A DNA stretch of 64,000 nucleotides from CAIZWU01 sp942492905 (GTDB lineage: Bacteria > Verrucomicrobiota > Verrucomicrobiia > Verrucomicrobiales > V1-33): positions 1,178,001 through 1,242,000 of the forward strand of contig OW818657.1 in NCBI GenBank assembly GCA_942492905.1, written 5' to 3'. The position numbers and the translations under genes were made by a program. Each line of letters starts with the position of its first letter. Within the stretch, counting starts at the first letter, position 1. This document shows positions 12,601 through 21,402 of the stretch, piece by piece. Below the pieces are notes generated by a model. That model searched no databases. It was given only the letters and a program-made list of their open reading frames with translations, and was not told the origin of the DNA.

Positions 12601-13380
12601 CTAACGGCGGCGGAAAAACCCCGCGCCGGCCAGCCCGAGAAGGAGGATCAGGCTGGTGGAAGGCTCGGGAACGGCGGTGCCGAAAAGTTCGATTTCATCG
12701 ATCGCGGTGCCGGCGGGGCTGATGCCGGTGCCGGGCACCAGAATTCTGAAGCCGGTGGCGGTCAGCCCTCCCCCGGCGGCAAGACCGACCTCAAACTCGT
12801 GGCGGTAGTAGGAAGTAAAGGCACCACCGAGCACGGTATCGTCCTCACCCGCATAGTTCAGGGAGCCGAAGGTCTGCCAGCCGGTGGCGGAAAGGCCGGT
12901 ATCCGCAGCGGTGGAAGGTGAGGCCACAGAGGTGAATTGAAGGGTATAGACGCCAAGGGACCGGTCGGGCAATTGTCCGAGATAACCATTGGCCTGGGGA
13001 TCGGTGACGTTGTTGCCGTTGTCCCGCCCGAACGCAAAGCTGGTCAGGTTGAAGGTGCCGTCGAGGGCAATACCGGCATAGGCCGGGGAATCGCCCTCTC
13101 CACCGATCCAACTGTTGGAGTTCCCGTAGCGGCCATCGTTCAGGGTGGGGGTGAAGTGGGGGCCGACGGCCAACTGACCCGAGGAGATAGCGATCGCGCC
13201 GGCCCCGGTGGCGAGATTGGCGGGAACCGGGGCGACTTCCGCGGCATTGAAGTTTTCGCCTTCATTGCCATCCCATGTCAGGGTAAATCCGGCGGAGGGC
13301 GTGATCACCAAGGCCGCATTAAGCGCCGGCGGAAGAACAGGAAGAAACGCGATGAGGCCGGCCAGGGTCGAGGTTTTCAT
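12601..13380 (-). CDS. PEP-CTERM sorting-domain protein
   Basis: 259 residues if started at the ATG at 13380 (MKTSTLAGLIAFLPVLPPAL). I chose this start because it yields a signal peptide that aligns with the start of the downstream paralogue. A longer reading frame continues upstream but has no signal-like sequence. The mature domain contains FTLTWDGNEGENFNAAEV, GYLGQLPDRSLGVYTLQ and ATGFRILVPGTGISPAGTA. The C-terminus is a classic PEP-CTERM signal: VPEPS, a hydrophobic helix, then RRR. Such proteins are exported, cut by an exosortase and attached to or released from the surface matrix. No exosortase gene is in this window. Its upstream region is shared with the divergent kinase gene and contains the 18-bp palindrome. 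Confidence 0.85.
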   Translation of the reverse strand: MKTSTLAGLIAFLPVLPPALNAALVITPSAGFTLTWDGNEGENFNAAEVAPVPANLATGAGAIAISSGQLAVGPHFTPTLNDGRYGNSNSWIGGEGDSPAYAGIALDGTFNLTSFAFGRDNGNNVTDPQANGYLGQLPDRSLGVYTLQFTSVASPSTAADTGLSATGWQTFGSLNYAGEDDTVLGGAFTSYYRHEFEVGLAAGGGLTATGFRILVPGTGISPAGTAIDEIELFGTAVPEPSTSLILLLGLAGAGFFRRR

Positions 13381-13456
13381 GGGATGGAATGGGTGTTTGT
13401 TATGAAATAGTATTCCTTGGGAACCCATTAAATATCCAAAATATCCGGAGATGGAC

Positions 13457-13474
13457 ATTCCCCGTTCGGGGGAG
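13457..13474. promoter_or_regulatory. Palindromic operator-like element, copy 2
   Basis: This is an exact second copy of ATTCCCCGTTCGGGGGAG (first copy at 6821-6838). It sits between the divergent PEP-CTERM gene (start 13380, minus) and the sensor kinase gene (start 13521, plus), about 50-80 bases from each start. The position suits an operator controlling both directions, including autoregulation of the two-component pair. Confidence 0.55.
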
Positions 13475-13520
13475 GGATAAAACAAATTCCCCATGGCAAA
13501 CTCCGCTTCACCGTCCCCGT

Positions 13521-16500
13521 ATGATGTCCATGATTTTCCGTTCCGCTTTGCTGCCGCTCTGGCTGATGGCCGTAATGGCAGGGGCGGAGGTGAATCCGGC
13601 AGCGGGGCAACGGGGACCGGTGCATCCACGCTATAATGTGGAGGAGTTCGCGCCGGTGCGTGCGCGGTGGCTTCGGTTTACGATTCTCCAGACCAATTCC
13701 AATGAGCCCTGCCTGGACGAGTTGGAAGTCTATGGCCCGGAGGAACCCTTGCGGAATCTCGCGCCTGCCGAAACCGGCACCCGCAGCCGTTGTTCCGGGA
13801 GCTTGGATGGCTATCTCATCCATGATTTATCGCACCTCAATGACGGCCATTACGGCAATGGGCACAGCTGGATCGCGAGCACCAAGGGCACCGGTTGGGT
13901 GGAGCTGGAATTTGCGGCACCCATGCTGATCGACCGGTTGGTCTGGAGCCGGGACCGCGAGCGCAAATTCATCGACCGGCTGGCGACCGGCTATCATGTC
14001 GAGGTCTGCCTTGAACCGGGCCAATGGCAGCGGGTGGCTTCGTCCGCGGACCGCCAGCCCCTGCCGGAGACTCCGGATGGCAGCGGTTTGATGACCGGTT
14101 GGCCGGATCTTTTTTCTGCGGCTTCCACGGATTTTCCCGCCGCGGAAAGGCCCGCCGGACGCGAATACCTGCTGCAATCCTGGCAAACCGCGGACGGTTT
14201 GCCGGCCAGCACCGTCACGGCACTCCTGCAGACCCGCGACGGCTGGTTATGGGTCGGCACCACCAATGGGCTGGCCCGTTTCGACGGGGTCCGTTTTACG
14301 CTTTTCGGCGAAGCCCATGGCTTGCCCAATCTGACGATCTCGTGCCTGCATGAAGACCGCGCCGGCACTCTTTGGGCAGGGACGGAAGGCGGCGGACTCG
14401 CCCGTTGGCAAGGCGGGACCTTCCTGACCCGGCCCACCGGCGAAGGGTTGGCGGGCAATACCGTGTACGCCATTGAGGAGGATCCTGAAGGCCAGATGTG
14501 GGTGGGCACCGCCGCCGGGATGGGTGTGTGGGACGGCACGGCGATGACGCGTCACGTGGAGGGCCCGGTGGCCCGGCTCGCGCAAGGCCAGGAAGAGTTA
14601 TGGATCATCCATCCGGACCGGCGGCTCATGGCCTGGGATGGCAAGGAGCTGGCACTGCTCCCGGCATCGCTCGACCGGGCCCGGTTTTCCTCCGTCAGCG
14701 CCCTCGCCGCCGGTCTGGAGGGAACCCTTTGGTTTGGCGGGGCGAACGGTTATGTGGCTCATCTCGACAAGGGGACGGTTTCGACTTTTGGCGAGGGCGA
14801 GAGCGTGCTGTCCTCCAACGTGCTGGCGCTGATGCCTGCCCGCGGGGGAGATCTCTGGGTTGGCACTTCCGCCAGCGGGCTGGCCCGGCTGCGGGGGCAG
14901 GACTGGCTGCATCTGACCACGGATGACGGACTGCCGTCCAATGCGGTGCGGGCACTTTGCGAGGACCGAGAAGGGCAGCTTTGGGTGGGCACGGCGGGAG
15001 GCGGATTGACCTGCCTGCGGCCCAAGCGTCTGGAGACCATCACCACCCAGGACGGTTTGTCCCATAATGCCATCATGGCCCTGTGCAACGACCGTGAGGG
15101 CGTGGTCTGGATCGGCACGCACGGCGGAGGCCTGAATCGCTGGGATGCCAAGGGAGCCTCGCCCCGGGCCCCCAGCTATCTGTTGGACAATCAAAGCATT
15201 TCCTCCCTGGCAGTGCGGCGCGACGGCACTTTCTGGCTGGGCACTTCCGGCCGGGGAGCCTACCGGCTGCGGCAGGATGCGGCCGGTCCCCTGACGGAAG
15301 TGGCGGGGTTGCCGGGAAAGGTGGTCACGGCCCTTTGTGAGGATCAAGGCGGCCGCCTGTGGTTCGGCACTTTGGATGGCGGCCCGGCCTGCCTGGACGG
15401 GGAGCAGATGACCTTTCCGCCGGGCATCGCGGCGCTGGCCGGCCAGCCCGTCACCTCCATCATCGCTGACTTGTCAGGCCAAGTGTGGTTTGGCACCAAT
15501 GGGCACGGCGTGGCCCGGCTGGACTTTGCGGGGAAACTCGACCGCTGGACCCGTGATGACGGATTGGCCAGCAGCTTTGTCCGCACCTTGAGGGAAGACT
15601 CCACCGGGACCGTGTGGGCGGGCACCAGCGGGGGACTGACCCGCTGGAAGGGCGGAACGATTTTCAATTTCACGGACCGACATGGACTGCCGGACAACGT
15701 TGTCTCGCAGGTGATGGACGATGGGGCCGGAGCGCTGTGGATTGGTACCAACCGGGGCATTGCCAGGGTGCCGTTGGCCTCCTTTGACCTCGTCGCGGCG
15801 GGTCAGGCCGCCGTGTTGGAAGTATTGTCGTTGGGCATCGGCGACGGCTTGCCCAGTCTGGAATGCACCGGCGGATATCATCCGGCCGGATTGAAGACGG
15901 AAGCCGGAAAGCTCTGTTTCGGCACGGTGGGGGGATTGGTGGTGATCGATCCTGCCAATTTCAGCACTCTCCGGGAAGCGCCCCCCGTGATTCTGGAAGC
16001 CGTCACCGTCGGGGCCGCGCAGCGGTTCCTGACAAACCATGGCGGACCGATGGACATCCCCGCCGCTTCGCGGTTGGGCATTGAATTCACGGCGCTCGCC
16101 TATCACGCCCCTGACCGGGTGCGTTTCCGCCATCGGCTGGTTGGACTTGATAATGAATGGTCCGCCGCCAGCACTTCCCGCACGGCCGCTTACGCTCCCT
16201 CCATACCGGGGAACTATCGATTCGAAGTCATGGCCAGCGCGGATGGCGGGACGTGGACGGACGAGCCCGGCCGGCTGAGCTTCCGCATTCTGGCCCCCTG
16301 GTGGAGGACACCATGGGCCATGACCTCCGGCGCCCTGTTGGGGGCCGTCGGCATCGCGGGGCTTGCGCGCAGCTTCACCCGGCGCCGCATGCAGCGGCAT
16401 CTGCGGGAGGTTGAGCGCCAGTTTGCCCTCGAACGCGAACGCTCCCGCATCGCCCGTGACATCCATGACGACCTCGGGGCCTCCCTCACTCAAATCAGCC

Positions 16501-17039
16501 TGCTGAGTGCCGCCGGAGCCGGGCAGTCGAATGATCCTGACAAGGTGGTCGACCGGTTTGCCGCCATCTCGTCCACCTCCGGGGAACTGGTCCAGGCCAT
16601 GGACGCAATTGTGTGGGCGGTCAATCCTCGTCACGACACCCTTGAAAGCCTGGCCCGGTATCTGGTGAGATTTGCCGGAGACTTTTTTGCGTCCACCGGG
16701 TTCCGTCTGCGGTTGGATGTGCCGCCGCAACTGCCGGAGGCGGTGCTCAGTTCCGAGTTGAGGCACAACCTTTTTCTGGCTGCCAAGGAAGCGCTGCACA
16801 ATGCGCTGCAGCACTCCGGTGGCAGCGAGGTTCAGCTGAGGATCTCCACCGCCGTCCGGCAGTTGGAGATCGAAGTCAGTGACAATGGCGGTGGTTTCAC
16901 GCCCAACCCCGCCCGGCAGGGCAATGGTCTCGTCAACATGCACCACCGACTTGCTGAAAACGGCGGCGAATGCCGTATCACCAGCACCCCCGACGGCACC
17001 CGCGTTACTTTCCACATTCCACTTTCCTCCCTTGTATGA
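13521..17039 (+). CDS. Hybrid-propeller sensor histidine kinase with discoidin-like domain
   Basis: 1172 residues from the ATG at 13521, the first in-frame start that gives a signal peptide (MMSMIFRSALLPLWLMAVMAG). A discoidin-like domain follows (about residues 35-180: LRFTILQTNSNEPCLDELEVY, NGHSWIASTKGTGWVELEF, LVWSRDRERKFIDRLATGY). Then come about 14 two-component-regulator propeller repeats (WVGTTNGLARFDG, LWAGTEGGGLARW and so on, about 215-770), a Y_Y_Y domain and one membrane helix near residue 935. The cytoplasmic part has a HisKA_3 dimerisation helix with phospho-acceptor His982 in RDIHDDLGASLTQI. The HATPase_c domain has the N box AAKEALHNALQHS and the G boxes DNGGGF and GNGLVNMHHRL. 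The periplasmic half should sense a polymer-derived ligand. The gene overlaps the response regulator by ATGA. Confidence 0.9.
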   Translation: MMSMIFRSALLPLWLMAVMAGAEVNPAAGQRGPVHPRYNVEEFAPVRARWLRFTILQTNSNEPCLDELEVYGPEEPLRNLAPAETGTRSRCSGSLDGYLIHDLSHLNDGHYGNGHSWIASTKGTGWVELEFAAPMLIDRLVWSRDRERKFIDRLATGYHVEVCLEPGQWQRVASSADRQPLPETPDGSGLMTGWPDLFSAASTDFPAAERPAGREYLLQSWQTADGLPASTVTALLQTRDGWLWVGTTNGLARFDGVRFTLFGEAHGLPNLTISCLHEDRAGTLWAGTEGGGLARWQGGTFLTRPTGEGLAGNTVYAIEEDPEGQMWVGTAAGMGVWDGTAMTRHVEGPVARLAQGQEELWIIHPDRRLMAWDGKELALLPASLDRARFSSVSALAAGLEGTLWFGGANGYVAHLDKGTVSTFGEGESVLSSNVLALMPARGGDLWVGTSASGLARLRGQDWLHLTTDDGLPSNAVRALCEDREGQLWVGTAGGGLTCLRPKRLETITTQDGLSHNAIMALCNDREGVVWIGTHGGGLNRWDAKGASPRAPSYLLDNQSISSLAVRRDGTFWLGTSGRGAYRLRQDAAGPLTEVAGLPGKVVTALCEDQGGRLWFGTLDGGPACLDGEQMTFPPGIAALAGQPVTSIIADLSGQVWFGTNGHGVARLDFAGKLDRWTRDDGLASSFVRTLREDSTGTVWAGTSGGLTRWKGGTIFNFTDRHGLPDNVVSQVMDDGAGALWIGTNRGIARVPLASFDLVAAGQAAVLEVLSLGIGDGLPSLECTGGYHPAGLKTEAGKLCFGTVGGLVVIDPANFSTLREAPPVILEAVTVGAAQRFLTNHGGPMDIPAASRLGIEFTALAYHAPDRVRFRHRLVGLDNEWSAASTSRTAAYAPSIPGNYRFEVMASADGGTWTDEPGRLSFRILAPWWRTPWAMTSGALLGAVGIAGLARSFTRRRMQRHLREVERQFALERERSRIARDIHDDLGASLTQISLLSAAGAGQSNDPDKVVDRFAAISSTSGELVQAMDAIVWAVNPRHDTLESLARYLVRFAGDFFASTGFRLRLDVPPQLPEAVLSSELRHNLFLAAKEALHNALQHSGGSEVQLRISTAVRQLEIEVSDNGGGFTPNPARQGNGLVNMHHRLAENGGECRITSTPDGTRVTFHIPLSSLV

Positions 17040-17665
17040 ACCGTGCTATCCGCGTCGCCCTGGTGGAGGACAACACCAGGCTCCGCCACCAACTCACCCA
17101 GCTTATCACTTCATCGCCCGGCTTCGAGTGCGCCGGGGCGTATCCTGATGCCGAGTCCGCCCTCACCGGTCTGGCCGCTGATGTGCCTGATGTGGTGCTG
17201 ATGGACATCGAACTCCCGAAGATGTCAGGAGTGAACTGTGTCGCCCGGCTCAAGGACCGGCTGCCGGATTTGAAAGTGGTGATGCTGACCGTTTATGATA
17301 ATAGCGAGAACATCTTCGAGGCCCTGCAAAACGGAGCGAATGGCTATCTGCTCAAACGGACCCCGCCGGCGGAAATCCTGCGCTCCATCCATGAGGTCCA
17401 GGATGGCGGAGCGCCGATGAACAGCCACATCGCCCGCCTGGTGGTGCAGTCCTTCCACCGCCGGGGCAACTCGCCGAGGGCGGCGGAAAACCTGACTCCC
17501 CGCGAGGATGAAGTACTCGGCCTGGTGGCCCGGGGTCTGATCAACAAGGAGATCGGCGAACAGCTGGGGATCACTCTCGAAACGGTGCGCCAGCATCTGA
17601 AGAATTGTTATGCCAAGCTGCATGTCCGCACCCGCACCGAAGCCGCCATGAAGCGTTTCCGGTAG
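17036..17665 (+). CDS. NarL/LuxR-family response regulator
   Basis: 209 residues. The start at 17036 is chosen because its ATG overlaps the kinase stop codon (ATGA) and begins the receiver domain directly (MNRAIRVALVEDN). The receiver has the acidic pair E11-D12, the phosphorylation site D57 in VVLMDIELPKMSG, a Thr in VVMLTVYD and a Lys in GYLLKRTPP. The LuxR-type helix-turn-helix is at about 145-205 (LTPREDEVLGLVARGLINKEI, then TVRQHLKNCYAKLHV). It is coupled to the sensor kinase and so is its cognate regulator. The 18-bp palindromes at 6821 and 13457 are natural candidates for its targets. Confidence 0.92.
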   Translation: MNRAIRVALVEDNTRLRHQLTQLITSSPGFECAGAYPDAESALTGLAADVPDVVLMDIELPKMSGVNCVARLKDRLPDLKVVMLTVYDNSENIFEALQNGANGYLLKRTPPAEILRSIHEVQDGGAPMNSHIARLVVQSFHRRGNSPRAAENLTPREDEVLGLVARGLINKEIGEQLGITLETVRQHLKNCYAKLHVRTRTEAAMKRFR

Positions 17666-17722
17666 GCTAGTGCTGTCTTTGGCGGGCGGGATGCGGCCTT
17701 TTTGCGGGCAAAGAGCTTCCGC

Positions 17723-17744
17723 CTTCCCCACGGTGCTGGGGAAG
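17723..17744. terminator. Hairpin between convergent genes
   Basis: A perfect 8-bp stem CTTCCCCA/TGGGGAAG with a 6-base loop lies between the 3' ends of the response regulator (plus) and the MFS gene (minus). There is no clear T-run on either side, so it may be a weak or Rho-assisted bidirectional terminator. Confidence 0.4.
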
Positions 17745-17790
17745 CTGGGGGCATTCCCTGCCGGATTTCACCGGTCCGACAGGGAACTGC

Positions 17791-19047
17791 CTAGTGCTGG
17801 TTATTCAACGTAACCTTCGCGCCAAACACCAGCATGACCCCGGCGGCGAGCAGGCCGAAGGCACCGCAGGTGATCCACAGGGCGTCGTGGTGGTGGGCGA
17901 AGAGCCACATGCCGCCGACGGGGCCGACCATGGAGGAGAACGACCAGGCCATGCTCATGGCGCCGCTGTAGCGGCCCCGCATTTCCCGGGGGGCAATGCG
18001 GGCCACGTAGGCGCTCTGCATGGGCATGGCGATCATTTCACCGATGGTGAACAGGGTCATGGACAGGATGAGGACGGTCAGGCTATCGCCGATGGCATTG
18101 AGCGCGAAACCAATGCCGAGGATGGCATAACCGAGGGCGATGACGCGTTTGGGAGCGAATCGCAGGGTCAGGGAAGTGAGGGGCAGTTCGAACAGAATGA
18201 CCATCAGCCCGTTCAGCGCCAGCAGCGACCCGTAGTAGGTGGTATCGAAACCGCGCCGGGTCACTTCCAGCCCATAGGACGTATTGAACTGGCTGAAAAC
18301 GATGGCCGAGAGGAGGGCGCCGGCAAACATCGTCACAAAGGCTCCGTGGCGGAAGATGTGGCCCAAGGCAATGGACCAGGGGATATAGCCATTTCCTCCC
18401 CGCTGGTGGCGCACGCCGTGCGGCAGAAAGGCGAGGGCGATCCCGCCAAAGATCAGCAGCGTAAAGGCATCACCGAAGAAGAGCCACGCGAACGAATATT
18501 TTGCGAGAAACCCCGCCGCGGCCGATCCGATGCCGAACCCGGCGTTGACGGCAAAACGCAGCGCGGCAAAGGCACGGACCCGCAGCCGGTCCGGCACGAG
18601 ATCGGCAATGAGGGCGCTGGCGGCGGGACTGTAGAGGGCATTGGCAAACCCATTCAAGGCGGCGACGGCCATGATGACAGGCAGGCCCTTGGCATAATAG
18701 AGGGCGATCAGGCAGGCGGCGGCGCCCCACGAACCGACCACCATGGTATGGCGCCGTCCGATGGTATCCGCGAGGTGCCCGCCAATCAGCGAGGCCAGCA
18801 GCGCTCCGGTGCCATAGGCGGAAATGGTCAGGCCTGCCTGGCCCACGGTGTAGCCTTCCCTCACCAGATAGATGGCGAGGAAGGGCATCACGAAGGTGCC
18901 GAAGCGGTTGATGAACGTGCCGGTGAACAGCACCCAGAACGCCCGGGGCAATTCCCGCAGGTCGCTCATCAGCGCGCTTTGCCCGGCCCGGGCCGGCAAG
19001 GGCAGGGCGGGACCCAGGCCAGGTTCGAGGTCTTCTTTCAGATTCAT
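17791..19047 (-). CDS. MFS transporter, drug-efflux type
   Basis: 418 residues with about 12 predicted membrane helices. The loop 2-3 signature of the major facilitator superfamily is visible (GGHLADTIGRRHTMVVG), and the second half has a related motif near FAPKRVIALGYAILG. The overall pattern is that of DHA1-type multidrug exporters such as MdtH. The substrate cannot be told from sequence. The soluble N-terminal 25 residues are poorly conserved in kind, and translation might start instead at the internal Met of MSDLRELPRAFW. The gene stands alone between two terminators. Confidence 0.82.
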   Translation of the reverse strand: MNLKEDLEPGLGPALPLPARAGQSALMSDLRELPRAFWVLFTGTFINRFGTFVMPFLAIYLVREGYTVGQAGLTISAYGTGALLASLIGGHLADTIGRRHTMVVGSWGAAACLIALYYAKGLPVIMAVAALNGFANALYSPAASALIADLVPDRLRVRAFAALRFAVNAGFGIGSAAAGFLAKYSFAWLFFGDAFTLLIFGGIALAFLPHGVRHQRGGNGYIPWSIALGHIFRHGAFVTMFAGALLSAIVFSQFNTSYGLEVTRRGFDTTYYGSLLALNGLMVILFELPLTSLTLRFAPKRVIALGYAILGIGFALNAIGDSLTVLILSMTLFTIGEMIAMPMQSAYVARIAPREMRGRYSGAMSMAWSFSSMVGPVGGMWLFAHHHDALWITCGAFGLLAAGVMLVFGAKVTLNNQH

Positions 19048-19067
19048 GAGGGTAGGTGTCAGGGGAC

Positions 19068-19099
19068 AAAAAAACCCTGCCCGGTGGATCGGGCAGGGT
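19068..19099 (-). terminator. Rho-independent terminator of comF
   Basis: On the minus strand a 10-bp perfect stem (ACCCTGCCCG/CGGGCAGGGT, 6-base loop) is followed by a run of seven T residues. It lies downstream of the ComF gene and just before the MFS start codon, so it separates the two transcripts. Confidence 0.85.
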
Positions 19100-19160
19100 G
19101 GGATGATTTGGGGAATTCAGCGACAGGAATCTGCGATGAAATCCACTTTACCGGCGGAAT

Positions 19161-19982
19161 TCAGCCGCGGGCGACTGTCAGAACGATGATGCGTTGGGCG
19201 CCGGCTTTTTTGAGGGCGGTGGCGCATTCGTGGGCGGTGGAGCCGGTGGTGAAGACGTCATCGATCAGCAGGATATGGGAGGGGATCGGGGCGCCGTTCC
19301 GGGAAACCGGGAGGAAGGCGCCTGCCAGGTTTTTGAGGCGTTCCTTCCGGCTGAGGGCAGCCTGGGCAGTGGTGTAACGGGTGCGGCGGAGCAGGTCCTG
19401 ACAAGGAAGACCCGTGAGCTTGGAAAGGGTGCGGGCCAGCTCGGCAGACTGATTGAAGCGGCGCTCGCGGAGGCGTCGGGGGTGCAGGGGCACGGGCACG
19501 AGCATCCAGTCCGGGATGGTCTCCGGTATTTCAGCATCGGGCGGGCCAGACTCCTCCCGGCGGGCCACCGCCGCATCCGGCTGGCTGAGCCGGGGGTCGC
19601 CGAGGGTGTCGAGCAGCTTCCGGGCGAGGGGTAGCCGGAGGTGGAGGTGCCGGCCGTATTTGAAGCGGTGGATCGCTTCCCGCAGGGGGCCGCTGGAGTG
19701 CCATGCGGCAATGGCGCAGTCGAAGGCGAAGGTTTGACCGGTGCAGTTCGGACAGGAGAACCCGTGCGGCAGGAGACCGGGAAACGGTTCGCTGCAGATT
19801 TGGCAGGCGGTGGCCGCGACGGGTTCGAGCAGATCCTCGCAGGCGGGGCAGAAGTCGGCCACGGCGGGGGACTGGAGCCTGACCACACAGGCGGCGCATC
19901 GGGGAGGGTAAAGCAGATCCAGCGCGGAGCGGAACAGTGGCCGGGGCCATGCCATCAGGCGATGGGCGAAGAAGGGAACCAC
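19161..19982 (-). CDS. comF: ComF family phosphoribosyltransferase-like protein
   Basis: 273 residues. The N-terminus carries ComF-type zinc ribbons: CAAC, CPAC, CQIC and CPNC pairs between about residues 34 and 85, following LLYPPRC. The C-terminus is a type I phosphoribosyltransferase domain with the PRPP loop ILLIDDVFTTGSTAHE. Before it lies the conserved RRLRERRFNQSAELA and TTAQAALSRKERLKN region. ComF proteins act in the cytoplasm in DNA uptake, helping deliver single-stranded DNA to the recombination machinery. In many non-competent species the exact role is unknown. All key residues are visible. Confidence 0.9.
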   Translation of the reverse strand: MVPFFAHRLMAWPRPLFRSALDLLYPPRCAACVVRLQSPAVADFCPACEDLLEPVAATACQICSEPFPGLLPHGFSCPNCTGQTFAFDCAIAAWHSSGPLREAIHRFKYGRHLHLRLPLARKLLDTLGDPRLSQPDAAVARREESGPPDAEIPETIPDWMLVPVPLHPRRLRERRFNQSAELARTLSKLTGLPCQDLLRRTRYTTAQAALSRKERLKNLAGAFLPVSRNGAPIPSHILLIDDVFTTGSTAHECATALKKAGAQRIIVLTVARG

Positions 19983-20056
19983 GGATTTCAGGAAGGGTAC
20001 GGATGACCGGGTTCAGGGTTGAGGGGGGCACGGGCCGGAGGCCCTGCTCCGGCGGG

Positions 20057-21190
20057 TTAGGCGGGGAGCTTTTTGAGGCGGAGCCGGAGCCACCAGAGGA
20101 CGGCGAGACTGGTGAGGGCGAGCACCGCGAGGGGGAGCAGGCCGATCTTGAGTTGGGCGCCGATGAGCGGGATGGCACTGTCGCCGGTGCCGAGATTGAA
20201 TTTGCCGGCGCGCATGGCTTTCGTGGTCAGGGTGGAGCCCATGTAGAGGGTATTCATGAAGATCCAGCCGGCGTGCAGGCCGATGGGCATCCAGAGCGAA
20301 GCGGTGCGGGTGCGGGCGAGGGCCAGAATGAGACCGATGGCAAAAAGAGTCAGGAATTCCGAAAGGAAAAGAGCGGGCTGGGCATTGCGGCGGAAGATCT
20401 CCGCGGTCATGGCGAAACCGGAGGTGGCCCCAATTTTGGAAGGGGCGAACTGGGTCATGGAGGGATCGGTGATCCAGTCGTTTTTGGCAGGGTCCGTGGC
20501 GTGGTTGGTGGCGAGGACGGTCCAGCGTTCCTTGCGCATGACGGAAAGCTCCTGGCGGGTGGTCTTGTCCTTCACATTCAGATCCGGAGCCTGCATCAGG
20601 TGGAGGATGGAAAAGAAGGCGGAGACGAAAACGATGGCCTTCCAGGGTTTGGCGGCGCGCAGGGCGATGCCGAGGAAGAGACCGCGGAAGATCCATTCCT
20701 CCAGCAGGGAGGCGCCGATGGCGGCCAGAGTTGCCTGGGTGAGGACGCTCTGCCAATCGGCGGTGGGCTTGGCGGTGAAGGCTCCGAGTTGGAGCAGGAC
20801 CAGTCCCATGAAGGCGAGGAAACCGCCCGCAATCAGGAGGCCCATCAGCGTATCCGCGAGCTTGAGCGGGTTTTTTTTGAGCCCGAGGGAGTCGCGGGAG
20901 ATGCCCATCCATTTCAGAAAAGGCCAGAGGAGCCCGAGGGCGGAGACGAGGAAGGCGCGGTTATAATAACTGTCGAACTCATGGATGGTCAGTTTGTTGG
21001 CCAACCAGCCGAGCACGGGGGTTTGACCCTGTTTGAAGCTGACAAGCAGAGCGGCGAGCCACTTGCCGCCGGCATACAGAACCGGGGCGAGGAGCGCTCC
21101 GAGGAGGAGGACACAGGCAAGGTAGAGAGCGATCTTGAGGATCGGTCCGGGGCCGCGGGCGGCTGGTGAGTCAGGGGAGAGGGAAGCCAC
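20057..21190 (-). CDS. CPBP-family intramembrane metalloprotease
   Basis: 377 residues with about eight hydrophobic segments. The CPBP (Abi/CAAX) motifs are present: LLEEWIFRG (the glutamate pair plus Arg), FFSILHLM (Phe-x-x-x-His) and a last His in LHAGWIFMN. Between the first two motifs is an unusually long soluble insertion of about 100 residues (from DLNVKDKTT to the region before RRNAQPALF). The family cleaves prenylated or membrane protein substrates or protects against bacteriocins. The substrate here is unknown. The neighbours are unrelated housekeeping genes. Confidence 0.8.
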   Translation of the reverse strand: MASLSPDSPAARGPGPILKIALYLACVLLLGALLAPVLYAGGKWLAALLVSFKQGQTPVLGWLANKLTIHEFDSYYNRAFLVSALGLLWPFLKWMGISRDSLGLKKNPLKLADTLMGLLIAGGFLAFMGLVLLQLGAFTAKPTADWQSVLTQATLAAIGASLLEEWIFRGLFLGIALRAAKPWKAIVFVSAFFSILHLMQAPDLNVKDKTTRQELSVMRKERWTVLATNHATDPAKNDWITDPSMTQFAPSKIGATSGFAMTAEIFRRNAQPALFLSEFLTLFAIGLILALARTRTASLWMPIGLHAGWIFMNTLYMGSTLTTKAMRAGKFNLGTGDSAIPLIGAQLKIGLLPLAVLALTSLAVLWWLRLRLKKLPA

Positions 21191-21271
21191 GGGAAAAAGG
21201 AAGGGGGAACAGATGGAAAACGGAGGGCACGAATGGCACGGATTTAACGGAGGGGCACGGAAGTTGTTGGG

Positions 21272-21325
21272 AAAAATGAAGAAGGGATGGCCGGGCGGAA
21301 ATTGCTTCCGCGGCGGCCATCCCTT
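21272..21325 (-). terminator. Terminator downstream of the aldolase gene
   Basis: The arms AAGGGATGGCCG and CGGCCATCCCTT form a 12-bp perfect stem (21282-21293 with 21314-21325) that encloses a smaller GCGGAA/TTCCGC stem. On the minus strand it is followed by a CTTCATTTTT stretch. It lies about 80 bases past the aldolase stop. Confidence 0.75.
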
Positions 21326-21402
21326 GGATGGATTCTTGTTCCCGGGGGGGGATCACTCCCGATGGCGGGCACTGGGGCGGACTGAAAGTCCGCGCTCCGT
21401 GG

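Noticed and set aside
15474..17015. Open frame of 513 codons on the minus strand
   Set aside because: Shadow of the histidine kinase gene, with no recognisable domain.
17794..19377. Open frame of 527 codons on the plus strand
   Set aside because: Antisense to the MFS gene and very rich in Gly, Gln and His. The minus-strand protein has clear helices and MFS motifs.
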